Below are positions 33,921-44,569 of a stretch of DNA of 64,000 bases, piece after piece (position 1 is the first letter of the stretch; every line of letters begins with the position of its first letter). The stretch spans positions 6,735,858 through 6,799,857 of the forward strand of contig NC_089272.1 of assembly GCF_963678975.1 (NCBI RefSeq). Direction: 5' to 3'. The notes below the pieces were generated by a model, which was given only the letters and a program-made list of their open reading frames with translations, was not told the DNA's origin and did no database searches. The position numbers and the translations under genes were made by a program. Source of the DNA: Dysidea avara. Taxonomy: Eukaryota; Porifera; Demospongiae; Dictyoceratida; Dysideidae.

Positions 33921-36105
33921 TTGGCTTATGTAACATAAGCCTTAGATTTGGTTGTCTCCCCTAGATGTTGCAGTAAAACAAAATGGTGAGCCTTGGACAG
34001 ACAGAAGCTGAATTGAAGATGCCCATGACATTCATATTCTGAAATACTTTTTGACTGTACACATCAGTGTGACTGCATAGGATTGTATCGGGTGGGTGAC
34101 TAACCAGGTCTCTTAACTTGGGGTTATCAATTTCATCCAGAAGCTTCCAGACTCCTTCTCTTGGTAAACCTACAGAAGATGGAGTATGAACTATAGCAAG
34201 TGTACAATTCCTTCTCAGTGTTTATTTCCACATTTCTCATTGGCCTGGCAAACATTATTTGACCATTCTCACTGTGAGCGATGACAACCTATTAGTACAC
34301 CTGGGACATACATACCAAACATTTGCTGTGACCAATGAAGGTATACATGGTTAATCTACCCACCAATCCCTCACTGTGACCAATAAAATACAGTTTGGAC
34401 ATACAAGTCATACGTACATACCAGCCTCTCACTGTCACCAATGAGAACAGCTGGGACATATGCAAACATAAAAATGCAGAATATAACATAATACAGACAA
34501 TTTTACATAATAGACACCAAACAACTTTATAAAATTTATTATTTATTTATTGTTTTGTAATATTCAAATCATTATTATTATTATTATCAGAACTCTACCT
34601 GGAGGGCCAACATGATGTATGGGGGGCCATAAAATAAACTAGTGTCTGATGGGCTGATACTGGTTGCTGTATGGTCGCAGGCTTAATGCACACTCCAAGC
34701 TAACTCAACAACTCTTGGTATATTCAGAGTCCTTTTAACATTCTGCAGGTTAGCACTGTTATTATTAGTTACAGTAGGATATAAGTGATAATCATAGTCA
34801 TACAAGTGGTGTTGCCTATACCCTATTACTGGCATGGCCAGAAGGATTATGGTTTATAAACTCTAACAAGAAACACATTCACAGAATTGCTGGCATGGTG
34901 CATAGATGTGAAGGGATCAGTGTGAGTAGGCATGCAAGCTTTTCTGACCCTTTGCAGTGGTGGCACACAGCAGTGTATGATGCTAATGACTGTTTAGCTG
35001 TGTGATTGATGTCCAGTCAATCTCTAGTTCATTGAGATATTGTGCATGACAAACCAACCATCACAAACTGGTGATAAAAAGGAATAGTACATGTGGTGCT
35101 AGTCCCCTCCCGTGACTAGATCCCTAGACAGAGGAAGGTCATCTTTGATGTCCTTTCTTGGAAGCAAAGCTTGCCAGCTGAAAATACATATGTAGCAACC
35201 CTATGTTCTGCTGAATCAATCACTTTGGAGGTGACATTTGGTCTCCTAGACTATATGAGTAGTTAGTGAAGGTAGCAACCAGTGGTTGCAGTGTGACAGG
35301 ACCGAATGTATTATTGTATTATGAGAATGTTGTCAATGGCATACAAGTAGTATTGCTTTAATCAAACCTTTCCCCTGGCATGGCCAGTAGAACTCTGTCC
35401 AAGAACTTCATTCATAGAATACCAGATCAGGCTGATGCCTTACATTTTATGACTCTGGTGGCTACTATGCTCTGTAATGCTGCTGAACGTCATGTAAGAC
35501 TGAATAAGGAGGACAACAAGTTGCCCTGGATCATAACCACTGACCTTACAATCAATCTCCAACACATTGGGATATTGTGTATGAAATACTTTATCCATAA
35601 TGCAGGTTGGTGATAACAGACTTGACATGAGTAATGCATGTGTACATGTTATATTGTCCAGGCCACAAAGATGCCAGCCTCCTTTCATGACTAGCTGCCT
35701 CCTGGACATGTCTGATCACAACTCGGAGACCCTGGATGGGAATCGTTTGCATTGCGCTATCCTCTTGAGGGACAGTGGGGACTGTGGTGGCTGGATGGCC
35801 TCTGTGCATCCATCCCATGGACACCCCAAGCATGGCATTAAATATTACTCCTTCTTTCACACAAGCCTCCTTAGAATCCACACAATGTTTGTATTAATTC
35901 TACTGAGAGGAAACATTCGGTTTCCTAGCCCACGTGTTTGGTTTCCCGAAGTTGGTGGAAGTCACGTCTAACCATTGGATGCAATATGACAGGAATTAGA
36001 GCTATAGATACACAAGGGTCCCCCTGAGTAGTTTCTCCCCTTTCATGCTGTGTTGTTTTGCCACCTTGTAGCTACGTATGTGTTGATGAAATGATTGTAA
36101 GGACT
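33921..36105. other. Unassigned DNA with a possible diverged tandem duplication
   Basis: Two stretches, about 34790-35300 and 35330-35990, share ordered words: CATACAAGT..TGTTGC, TGGCATGGCCAG, CAATCTC..CATTGAGATATTGTG, GTGATAA, and ..GCA.TATGACAGGA. This suggests an old duplication. A (ATT)n microsatellite lies at 34570-34588. ACCAATGA/CTCACTGTGACC words repeat near 34270-34445. No gene is supported. Confidence 0.4.
36101..36105. repeat. Target-site duplication of the BEL/Pao element (left)
   Basis: GGACT directly precedes the LTR at 36106 and is repeated directly after the other LTR at 42413-42417, the 5-base duplication expected for BEL/Pao integration. Confidence 0.9.
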
Positions 36106-36365
36106 TATCGCGATCGATAGAGTTTGACCTGGTTCAGCTCAGTTAATTCAACTTTTCACCGTATTTTACCAGCATTAACATTACAGCAAACAAGCATCCT
36201 ATTTATACTAGTGTGTCAAGAATGTTCTAGAAGAGCCTAGTACCTCACAGAAAACCTATACATTAAAGTTCTATATCAACGCCTATAATGTGTTGAGAGT
36301 ACACAAATAAAAATTATTAAGCCTTACAATATAAATATTACAAGTTCTTCGCATTGTCTGCGACA
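36106..36365 (-). repeat. BEL/Pao 3' LTR
   Basis: 260 bases, minus-strand start TGTCGCAGAC and end CGCGATA. It matches 42153-42412 without a visible difference. The pol reading frame runs 28 bases into it before its stop at 36338. Confidence 0.92.
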
Positions 36366-37333
36366 CTCCCCCCAAGATGATCCCTTAATTTCTGTCTTGC
36401 CCTTAAAGCAGCTTGTCTTATCGGACGTAAATTAGTATTTTCTATGTTGTCTTTCTCCGGTTCAGTAACTCTGTTGTCTTCCACTGAATGATTATCAGGA
36501 CATTCGATGGGGTAAAGTAGTTTCAACGCTCTGTGGAGGTATCTCCTTGTTGGTAACATTACTTCAGCAGATCGAATAGCATCATCTCTTCCCTTAATCA
36601 ACTTGCAAATTCTTCCTACCTTCCACTGACCACGTGGTAAACTTTCTTTGATCAACACTACATCTCCTATTTGAGGTTTCTCTTTAAAAGTGTTTCTGAC
36701 TTGGTTTAATGTTGACTGATTTCTCTCTCGTAGGCTAAGTAAATAATCTTTGCACCATATTTTCCAAAACTGAATCAAACATCTTTGGCCACTTTTCCAC
36801 CTTTCTAGTAGTTGTTCACTTGTGCCAAATTTCTCTGTCATCTTAAACAAAGTGTCAGTATCTGTTGAGTAGTCTGGAACAAAGTGTTGATGACTTTGAG
36901 TTAAAAAACTAAGTAGAGTAATCACAAAACTAGAGTTGATATCATCATCCACGTAAGATAATGGTCGAGAATTTACTACTGTTTCAACTTCTGCTAACAC
37001 AGTAACCAATTGTTTCTCAGAAAGATGTCTGCTACCGATAACTTTACGTAGTGCTTTCTTAGTGATTCCCACTAGTCTCTCATATAGGCCTCCCATCCAG
37101 GGTGCTAGATTGACAACGAACTTCCATTCAATTCCTTTGGTTGCAGAAAAATCTATCACTTCATCACTTGTTACCACTTCACTCCAAATCTTATTAAGAA
37201 CTGATTTAGCCGTCTCGAACTGTTTTGCGTTATCTGAGAGAATTTGCTTTGGGATACCACGTCTAGCTATGAATCTGCGAAAACAAAGTAAGAATTGCTC
37301 AGCAGACATGTCTTCAATTAATTCGAGGTGCAC
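36338..37333 (-). CDS. BEL/Pao integrase, C-terminal part
   Basis: 331 codons beginning MHLELIEDMSAEQF. The DDE core continues from the previous frame: LSDNAKQFE carries the second catalytic aspartate (residue ~34) and GLYERLVG the catalytic glutamate (~86). Residues ~215-270 (GDVVLIKE, QWKVGRIC) are the DUF5641-type C-terminal domain common in BEL integrases. The first aspartate (GLDYFGPL) lies in the ORF ending at 37314, so the enzyme is split by a frameshift around 37335-37350. The C-terminus overlaps the purine tract and enters the 3' LTR. Integrase inserts the DNA copy into the genome; as read here it would be incomplete. Confidence 0.88.
   Translation of the reverse strand: MHLELIEDMSAEQFLLCFRRFIARRGIPKQILSDNAKQFETAKSVLNKIWSEVVTSDEVIDFSATKGIEWKFVVNLAPWMGGLYERLVGITKKALRKVIGSRHLSEKQLVTVLAEVETVVNSRPLSYVDDDINSSFVITLLSFLTQSHQHFVPDYSTDTDTLFKMTEKFGTSEQLLERWKSGQRCLIQFWKIWCKDYLLSLRERNQSTLNQVRNTFKEKPQIGDVVLIKESLPRGQWKVGRICKLIKGRDDAIRSAEVMLPTRRYLHRALKLLYPIECPDNHSVEDNRVTEPEKDNIENTNLRPIRQAALRARQKLRDHLGGSVADNAKNL
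36366..36375 (-). other. Polypurine tract of the BEL/Pao element
   Basis: TTGGGGGGAG on the minus strand directly abuts the 3' LTR. It is the expected primer for plus-strand DNA synthesis and lies within the pol coding frame. Confidence 0.8.
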
Positions 37334-38141
37334 AGCTTATAATTGCAAAGCATGTGAACAAACACACCCAAACCTTCTTAGTAGCTTCTGTAGTTTCATC
37401 AGAATAGTACTTGATGTGCAGTGGGCCAAAATAGTCTAATCCAGTGCATTTAAAAGGGATGGACTGAATGACTCTTTCCTTTGGCCATGGAGGCATTAGT
37501 GGCATCCTGTACGGCCCTCCCTCGACACTTTGACATACTTGGCATCTATTTAACACTTTCTTGACTTCTGATCTTCCCTTGGGAATCCAATATTCCTGTC
37601 GTGTTTCTGCTAGTGTCTGTGATACGCCAGCATGAAATATGCTGCGATGAGAATCTCCAATGATTAATCTTGTATAATAATCTTTTGGTGGTAAAAGTTT
37701 AGGACATTTAGCTCCTTCTGTCAATTCGGAATTCTGAAGTCTTCCCCCACATCTCAAAACACCTTGTTCATCTAATATCAAGTTCAGCTGCCGCTTTAAA
37801 TTGCAATTTTCTCCCCTTCTGACCTTTCTAATTGTGTCTGAAAAATACTTTCCTTGAATGTGTTGATCCCACAATACCTTAGCCTTTTTAATCTCTGCTG
37901 CTGTTAATGGCCCATTGGTAGTCTCTCTGTTCATGAATTTGTTAACATATCGTACAACCCATGCTGTGATTCTTAACAATTTCTGTAGTGATGAAAATCG
38001 TTCAGGATTGATATCCGAAAGATTGACTGCTGTTGTGGATAAAGTTTCTATAATTCTCTCTCCTACCAAAAGCTTTGCTTCAAAAACGATTTCTTTCTTC
38101 ACCTCCTCCTTTGTTTCATAAAAAAACATTATCTGGAACAC
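37314..38141 (-). CDS. BEL/Pao integrase, N-terminal part and linker
   Basis: 275 codons. The C-terminal half holds the zinc-binding region: HRSIFHAGVSQTL gives the two histidines and NRCQVCQSV the two cysteines. After them come MPPWP and GLDYFGPLHIKYY with the first catalytic aspartate. The frame ends 6 codons after TCFAI, where integrase continues in the frame starting at 37333. The upstream ORF ends in a run of seven T (minus strand, 38120-38126); a one-base change in that run separates the two frames, so a homopolymer slip or sequencing error is a fair explanation. The ATG at 38141 is probably not a real start; the product would be part of a polyprotein. Confidence 0.85.
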   Translation of the reverse strand: MFQIMFFYETKEEVKKEIVFEAKLLVGERIIETLSTTAVNLSDINPERFSSLQKLLRITAWVVRYVNKFMNRETTNGPLTAAEIKKAKVLWDQHIQGKYFSDTIRKVRRGENCNLKRQLNLILDEQGVLRCGGRLQNSELTEGAKCPKLLPPKDYYTRLIIGDSHRSIFHAGVSQTLAETRQEYWIPKGRSEVKKVLNRCQVCQSVEGGPYRMPLMPPWPKERVIQSIPFKCTGLDYFGPLHIKYYSDETTEATKKVWVCLFTCFAIISCAPRIN

Positions 38142-39750
38142 TGTAAACTGGCCACTGGTTTTGTGGTCTAGCTAACCACAAAGGTCCATTCCACCAAATG
38201 GAGTGTAGCAGGTCAGTTGGAGACTTTCCTCTGGTAGCTAGGTCAGCTGGATTTTCCTGAGTAGGAACATATCGAAATGATGTTTCCTCAAGCGATTTAA
38301 TTTCTTTTAGTCTGTTTGTTACAAACATTGGAAGAAGCTTTTTACTCTGGAGCCACTGTAGTACACATTGTGAGTCTGTATACAAAACTCTGGATGTTAT
38401 AGGTAAGTGTAGCTCCTTCTCAACAAACTGCATTGCTCTAGTTCCAATAAGCACACCCAATAATTCTAATCTAGGAATTGTTATTCCATGTGGGGCTAAA
38501 CGTGTTTTAGAGAAAACAAGATCAACTGAGCAGTTAGTAGGTGACCATTGGTGTAGGTAAACTGTAGTAGCATAGGCCTTTCCTGATGCATCACTAAAAC
38601 AAATCAAGCTGTATTCTATTAGCTGATCTCCGACTACATCTGTGCTAAGATATCGAGGAATGTGAAATGTTGAGATTGTTTTGAGATCTTGACATATATT
38701 TGCCCACCTATTTAATTGCGCAGTAGGAAGTTTGCTGTCCCATTCAAATCTATTTTCCCACAAATCCTTAATGAAAATTTTGGCCTGTAGGATAGTTGGA
38801 GAAAAATATCCTAGTGGGTCGTAAATTGAAGCCGTTGCTTGAAGTATTTCTCGTTTTGTACAGGCTCCTTCTAGTTTATCAGAAGATGGTCCTGGTACTG
38901 ATAGTGTATCAGTTTTCAATTTCCAACAAATGCCCAGAACTTTGATATCAGAGTTGGTTGCTTTGTCATGGTTAGGAATCAATTCCATTAATTCTTCTGA
39001 ATTTGATGACCACTCTCTAAGGTTCATTGAAGCCGTGACAAAGATCTGTTTTGCTTCTGTGTACAGATGATGTCCTTCTGTTACACTGTGAACTCCTGTT
39101 ATCAAATTATCCACATATATGTCTCGTTGTAAATGTTCAGCTGTCATGCTTCCAATCTGCTTCAAATGGTGGGTGACTGTTGCTGCCAAAAGAAATGGAC
39201 TTGATATAATTCCAAATGGTATTCTGCAAAACCGATATATTTGTAAGTTTTCATCATTAGTGTTCTTATTTCCTGTATCACTCAACCACAAAAAGCGTGT
39301 GACATCTCTATCCTTTTCCTGCAGTCCTACATTGAGAAATGCTTTTTCAATGTCACTAACCACCCCAATTGGAGACAACCGAAACCTTAACAACAAGCCA
39401 AATAAATCAGGCAACATGATGGGTCCTCTGAGCAAACATTCATTCAAGCTTTTGTGATCTTGTTTTGTTTTGGCGGATGCGTCATAAACAACTCTCACCT
39501 TAGTTGTGCTTTTTGCTGGTGTGATAACAGGGTGATGAGGAATATAATGCTTTATTGGTCCTTCTTCAGATTCTGTTGTCACCTTTTCAATAATTCCCCT
39601 TTGTAATTGTTCTTGAATTATGGCTTCATATTGCTGTAATATCTGAGGATGCTTCTGCAACCTTTGGATAATTGATTTAAGCCTTCCTAATGCCAGGTAG
39701 TAGTTATGAGGTAAGTCAGGGTTCTCTTCTTTCCATGGCCATGTTACCAT
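38116..39750 (-). CDS. BEL/Pao reverse transcriptase and RNase H
   Basis: 544 codons in the same frame as the gag-protease ORF but separated from it by a single TAA at about 39766. Motifs: KVRVVYDASAKT, VSDIEKAFLNVGL (catalytic aspartate ~133), IPFGIISSPF, and DIYVDNLITG (~211) where the box is YVDN rather than YVDD; asparagine at this place also occurs in BEL relatives, so it may be functional. REILQATASIYDPLGYFSP is a typical BEL connection motif. RNase H residues are in CFSDASGKAYA, RLELLGVLIG and YTDSQCVLQWL, with NPADLATRG at the end. This enzyme copies the RNA genome to DNA in cytoplasmic particles. The product is probably translated as part of a gag-pol polyprotein. Confidence 0.9.
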   Translation of the reverse strand: MVTWPWKEENPDLPHNYYLALGRLKSIIQRLQKHPQILQQYEAIIQEQLQRGIIEKVTTESEEGPIKHYIPHHPVITPAKSTTKVRVVYDASAKTKQDHKSLNECLLRGPIMLPDLFGLLLRFRLSPIGVVSDIEKAFLNVGLQEKDRDVTRFLWLSDTGNKNTNDENLQIYRFCRIPFGIISSPFLLAATVTHHLKQIGSMTAEHLQRDIYVDNLITGVHSVTEGHHLYTEAKQIFVTASMNLREWSSNSEELMELIPNHDKATNSDIKVLGICWKLKTDTLSVPGPSSDKLEGACTKREILQATASIYDPLGYFSPTILQAKIFIKDLWENRFEWDSKLPTAQLNRWANICQDLKTISTFHIPRYLSTDVVGDQLIEYSLICFSDASGKAYATTVYLHQWSPTNCSVDLVFSKTRLAPHGITIPRLELLGVLIGTRAMQFVEKELHLPITSRVLYTDSQCVLQWLQSKKLLPMFVTNRLKEIKSLEETSFRYVPTQENPADLATRGKSPTDLLHSIWWNGPLWLARPQNQWPVYSVPDNVFL

Positions 39751-39765
39751 GTATCTTCCTTCCTC

Positions 39766-41766
39766 TTATTTCACAGTCTTGTTGAAGTGGTCTAAAGCCA
39801 AGTCATCATCACGTGTTGAAGGTGACTCAGTGATGCCCAAGGATTCTAGATTCCAAAATAACTCAAGGTCAGGCTTTGCTGCAATGGATGGTTCGACCAA
39901 GGTAAGCATAGTTTGTGTAACAACGTTTATATCTGTGGGTGTTACTCCCGCATTACCAACAAGTAAGCCTTGTTCACTTTCCACTTCTGTTTTAGATGCT
40001 ACTTTCCCTCCAAAGATCCAACCAAGTGTAGATTGAAACAAGAACAGTCCATTACCCAAATCTATTTTTCTTGGCTGTAATAAATCGAAGTAATAATCAT
40101 TCCCCACCAACATGTCAACTTGAAAAACTTCTGCATTTGTAACAATTGTGTCAGCAAGTTTATCCTCTAAAGCTGATTCTTTTAAAAACTTAACATCTGC
40201 TGAAGACAATGGAGTACGGGTTATTCTTCCAGTGATGCTAGGAACCACAGTAACATCAACTGTCATAAAACTTCCATCTTTCAAATAAAGTTGAAGTTTA
40301 CTTGATTTGCATTGAAGCTTAGTAGACTGACTTGCACCAAATGTGGCAATTGACAGGCTTTCAGATGGTCCTAAATTTAACTGGATTTCTTTTGTGAGTT
40401 TGTCTGTAACATAGGTTCTCTGACTACCAGAATCTAAAATTAATCTAACTGGCATAGAGGAACCCCTCTGTACACTCTTCACTGTTGCTGTGGCTGTTTG
40501 CATCAAAACATTAGTCTTGGTCATTTCTTTAGGCTGAAATTCAACTGTATCTTCAATGCTGGATAATCCTGATGATGAACTACTGTCAGGAAATAGAGTA
40601 GGACAAAGACTCCTGTGATGGTTATTCTTTTTGCCACAATGGGCACATATTTTATCCTTGGCACAATTCTTAGACATGTGTCCCCTTTTCAAGCATATGT
40701 AACAAGATCCTTTTAATTTTTCTCGTCTCTCCTGCAGGGTTATACACTTAGAGCATTCGTCTGACCAATGTGGTTGGCCACAAAAAGCACATTTGGCTTG
40801 GGTTTTCCTTGGTCCATATTGCTTGTTGTTTCCAGCTAACAATCCACTGGCTGTAGATTTGAAAGTGAACAGATTTCGTCTGGAATTGTCACTTTGACTA
40901 GAGCCTGGGCCTGAACTATGTTTGGGTTGAGAAGCCGTTTGTGGAAATTCTAAGCTAGCCATTTCCATAGCTGAAATGTGTTTTCCAAGCAACTGACGGA
41001 ATTTGGATACCGTCCACTCTTTATCTTCAGCTTTTAACATATACAGCTGGTAGAGTACCTTTTGTGGCAGTTTCTCACTGATTAATGCAATAAAGTGACG
41101 GTGATTTACATCCTGTCCAATAGCCTCTAGACTCCTTAAATTCCTTTCAATGGCATCATAACACTGACGCAAACTGCTGACATGGTTAGTGGCCACAGGT
41201 AAGTGGGACAAATTATGGTAATAGGCATCAATGACTACTTGTTTATTCCCAAACCTTTTCTTTAACACATCAATAACAACTAGGTAATTCTCATTAGATA
41301 ATTGATAACCTCCAATTGCCTCTAGGGCATCACCAGATAACTTTGATTTGAGGTAAGTAAACTTATCTATATTGGCATACCTTTTCTCTTTGTGGACAGA
41401 AGCCTCAAACATGTCCCAAAACTCTTTCCACTTCAAAGGATCTCCAGCGTAGGATGGCATGTCAAATTGGCTTAGTTTGGTTGGCTCTGTTAATGATGGT
41501 TGAAGTCGAGAACTATGAGATTCTCCAGAATGGGTTTGACTGGATTGCAACAAGGACATCTGTTCCTGGACTTGTGTAAGACGTTGCTCAAGGTTCTGAG
41601 TGTGACTAGTTTCAAGTTCTCTTCTCTTTCTTTCAACTTCATCCTTAAGTACTTTGAGTTGAGATACCTTGTCAACAACATTATCCATAAACTCACTGTC
41701 CTGGTCTAAAGCAGTTTGAAATTCAGCAGAAGCTTCTGAATTATTTTCTTCATCATAAGCATCCAT
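39766..41766 (-). CDS. BEL/Pao gag and aspartic protease
   Basis: Start taken at the ATG at 41764-41766 (about 666 residues), because the open frame's earlier beginning at 41790 is a TTG. Residues ~25-80 are a coiled coil. ~95-260 is a DUF1759-type gag (FDMPSYAGDPLKWKEFW, KLSGDALEAI). Three zinc knuckles follow: CAFCGQPHWSDEC, CYICLKRGHMSKNC and CAHCGKKNNHHRSLC (~325-390). A DUF1758 protease has LILDSGSQRTYV (~443-455) with the DSG active site. The frame is open upstream of 41790 to a TAG near 41934, and gag-like text in another frame reaches about 42010, so the true N-terminus is probably cut off by a frameshift. The frame ends at a TAA, after which reverse transcriptase continues in the same frame. 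Confidence 0.9.
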   Translation of the reverse strand: MDAYDEENNSEASAEFQTALDQDSEFMDNVVDKVSQLKVLKDEVERKRRELETSHTQNLEQRLTQVQEQMSLLQSSQTHSGESHSSRLQPSLTEPTKLSQFDMPSYAGDPLKWKEFWDMFEASVHKEKRYANIDKFTYLKSKLSGDALEAIGGYQLSNENYLVVIDVLKKRFGNKQVVIDAYYHNLSHLPVATNHVSSLRQCYDAIERNLRSLEAIGQDVNHRHFIALISEKLPQKVLYQLYMLKAEDKEWTVSKFRQLLGKHISAMEMASLEFPQTASQPKHSSGPGSSQSDNSRRNLFTFKSTASGLLAGNNKQYGPRKTQAKCAFCGQPHWSDECSKCITLQERREKLKGSCYICLKRGHMSKNCAKDKICAHCGKKNNHHRSLCPTLFPDSSSSSGLSSIEDTVEFQPKEMTKTNVLMQTATATVKSVQRGSSMPVRLILDSGSQRTYVTDKLTKEIQLNLGPSESLSIATFGASQSTKLQCKSSKLQLYLKDGSFMTVDVTVVPSITGRITRTPLSSADVKFLKESALEDKLADTIVTNAEVFQVDMLVGNDYYFDLLQPRKIDLGNGLFLFQSTLGWIFGGKVASKTEVESEQGLLVGNAGVTPTDINVVTQTMLTLVEPSIAAKPDLELFWNLESLGITESPSTRDDDLALDHFNKTVK

Positions 41767-42132
41767 TAATCTATCATTAGCTGTTTCCAATCGTGCTAGC
41801 TTTGTCTCAAGGCTAAGAATGGACTTTCCAATTAATAAACAATACTTTATTATTTGCTGTTCATTACTACTACTCCATTCTTGCTGCAGGAGTTCATTTG
41901 CTCCTTGTTCTTCTTTGGCTAAGCATTTCTTGCTCTAGTTCGATTACTTTTTAAAGTGCTCAATGCTGGCATCACCTTCAGAATCCTGTAAAAACTTATA
42001 CAGAACAACAGATCTGACTAGACAGACAACTCGCCTTTTGTGGTACCATTATCAATGAATTTCCACGGTACCACAGATTCTAAGCTTTGGGTGAAGAAAT
42101 ACAACTTCAAGACGAGCCTTTCTGAAGGAAAC

Positions 42133-42150
42133 TCCCGGGTTTCGGCACCA
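42133..42150 (-). other. Primer-binding site, tRNA-Phe type
   Basis: TGGTGCCGAAACCCGGGA on the minus strand, two bases inside the 5' LTR edge. Its complement TCCCGGGTTTCGGCACCA is the 3' end of metazoan tRNA-Phe as I recall it. It would prime minus-strand DNA synthesis. Confidence 0.85.
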
Positions 42151-42152
42151 AA

Positions 42153-42412
42153 TATCGCGATCGATAGAGTTTGACCTGGTTCAGCTCAGTTAATTCAACT
42201 TTTCACCGTATTTTACCAGCATTAACATTACAGCAAACAAGCATCCTATTTATACTAGTGTGTCAAGAATGTTCTAGAAGAGCCTAGTACCTCACAGAAA
42301 ACCTATACATTAAAGTTCTATATCAACGCCTATAATGTGTTGAGAGTACACAAATAAAAATTATTAAGCCTTACAATATAAATATTACAAGTTCTTCGCA
42401 TTGTCTGCGACA
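42153..42412 (-). repeat. BEL/Pao 5' LTR
   Basis: 260 bases, identical by eye to 36106-36365. It holds the promoter and is followed on the minus strand by the primer site. Confidence 0.92.
42246..42254 (-). promoter_or_regulatory. TATA-like box in the BEL 5' LTR
   Basis: Reads TATAAATAG on the minus strand, about 95 bases before the LTR's 3' edge. A good position for starting the genomic RNA; the same box is present in the 3' LTR at 36201-36207. Confidence 0.5.
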
Positions 42413-42417
42413 GGACT
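42413..42417. repeat. Target-site duplication of the BEL/Pao element (right)
   Basis: GGACT, identical to 36101-36105. Confidence 0.9.
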
Positions 42418-44569
42418 GCCCATTGAGATATCCTACAGATGTGTTATTTAGAGAAATGTATAGTCTCTGTGGACTATTTTAGAGCTTAATATTACATAAT
42501 CAAGCCAAGTGTCACTTAATTGTTGCTATCTATTAAACGAGTGTGGTCAATTGATACTTCATCCAGCAATAGTGTTAATGTGGAGTATTATCTTAACAGT
42601 ACTGGAAGGTTAACAGTTTTATATGTTTGTATAATTAACTTAACATTTACGTGGTTGCTATTAATTTTTGTGTAACACTGTTCTGTACCAGGGCTGTTTG
42701 TTTCTGAACCTACCCCTGGGTTTGGCACACAGTGCTGTGAACAAGCAAGTGGATCATGCCATAAAACCATTCAGAATGGGACTTACTTTGATGTACAAAA
42801 TGCAAGTAGCGAACCTCCTTGTATTTTTGTGTTGCCTCCCTCCTTTCTAGCACCCACGGCTTCACACATTCCCCACTACCCATTAACTTTTCTCCATTGT
42901 CTAGTAACAGACCTGCAATAGCATGTGCTATGCGTGATTTGAAACTCAACATTTGTGCAAGTCAGGACAATTATTTGTCATCCTCTCAAATGAGAAGAAT
43001 TACAGATGTTGTCTCAACAGATTACTTGTCAGTTGTTAAGTGTTGTAAGACCACAAATCGTACTCATTGTAGGTAAATCAACAACTGAGGTTACCAGTAA
43101 AGATTTTGGGAGCAGATCTGAGTCCAAAGAGGAGATCTAAGTAGAGCTCTCAAATGGTCTCTCATTTGGGATCAATTGTCTGTTACTCATCTAAGGCATC
43201 CAATTGTGATCTGGCCAAATTGGGTTAAGCCAGGAAGGAAGAAAGGCCATGCCCCTATAGTCTATTGGGAGAGTGGGTCTGTGGTTATATAGTGTGTCAG
43301 TGCCAGAACTCTAGGAGTCCAGCTACCTGTCAATCTTCTCTATCCACTGTTTTGCCATGAAGTGTTGTCAGGTTTTTCAGTTATACAGTGGAAAATTACT
43401 ACCAACTAATATACAGTGTGTAGGAGTGTGAGACCGGCTCAGACTGGCTTAGATCTCCAGTACCTAGCTCCATACACCCAGGGCAGATGATCAACCATAA
43501 AATCTCTAGTGGTAGACTGGTTGATTATATTTTGCAGCTAATAGTCAGTCATATTTTCTTTGTTGTAAAAACTGTGTTATGTGGTGGCCTGTTAGCTAGT
43601 CTGTGCAATCTATGCATTTGACGGCTACCAGAATTTACAGTCTCTAACTCTAACTAGCTCCTTGCAACATAGTATACAGGTGCTGTGGTATTGGGTGCAC
43701 AGCACTACTCTATATTCTACAGTCTACAGATACCTTCAAACTTTTATGGCTCCCATATACTTAATTTTGAGCAAATAGGTACTTGTAGGCATTGTATGGC
43801 TTTGTCTTAATTACTATGCCTAGTCTGTGTACACTGGATTGATTTGTCTTGACTCTTAAATTGCAAGTTCACCTGTCCAGCCTAGGCTTCACTTGTATGG
43901 GTAATGAGGTGATTTGGAATGCTATAGTACAACTACATATTTGGGGATAAAATGCTGACTCCACTTTTTGTAGTGTCAGCTTATGTGGCATTAATATCCC
44001 CGGAATGTAGTCAGGACAAAAATCTGCTTGCATTAAGAGTGCATCCTACCCACGTACCTGCTGCAACACGTACCGAGAATGCAGCTCAGGTGTTTCATTT
44101 GATCACATTATCCAAAATGGTCACTCTGCCTATATCGCAGTACCATAACAACCCATTACTCTATCCCCTTTATATTGATGCTAATAGTTTACTGATTCCT
44201 CTCTCAGTACTGCTTACTAGATGATGTATAGTTTCTTTTGATAAGTTTATAAACCATGCGTATTACAAGTTCCTAAAATTGGTTTGGAAAATCAATGTGT
44301 CTGCATGTATGCATGTTTGTCCACATACTCACATGAAGAAACAAGTTTTAAGGTACAGAAAATAACCTTCTTAATTGCCTACTCAAGAGGAGTTGTAAAA
44401 TCTTTGTTTTGTTGCAGTTACAAAAGTATACTGTACATAAGGTATACATATGGACATTTCTTTACATCGGCTTGAAGTGATAGTACTTGATCAATTTTTC
44501 TTCACTGAATTTACCTTTACCTTTGTAGTATATGTAGTGGGAAAATAAACCTCACTGTTGTTACTACTT
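42418..44569. other. Unassigned DNA
   Basis: Short open frames only (for example 43952-44224, 90 codons) with no recognisable domain. 44380-44569 resembles 32310-32520. No transposon ends seen. Confidence 0.35.

Larger units (their letters stand above)
36106..42412 (-). mobile_element. Complete BEL/Pao LTR retrotransposon
   Basis: Two 260-base LTRs in direct orientation flank a 5.8-kb interior on the minus strand with gag-protease, reverse transcriptase-RNase H and integrase, the BEL/Pao order. The element has a perfect GGACT duplication, a tRNA-Phe primer site next to the 5' LTR and a purine tract next to the 3' LTR. LTR identity appears complete by eye, so insertion was recent. The coding region is nevertheless interrupted by an in-frame stop, at least two frameshifts and a damaged N-terminus. 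Confidence 0.93.

Noticed and set aside
42668-43076. Overlapping 60-85-codon open frames after the BEL element
   Set aside because: No recognisable protein features and mutually overlapping on both strands.
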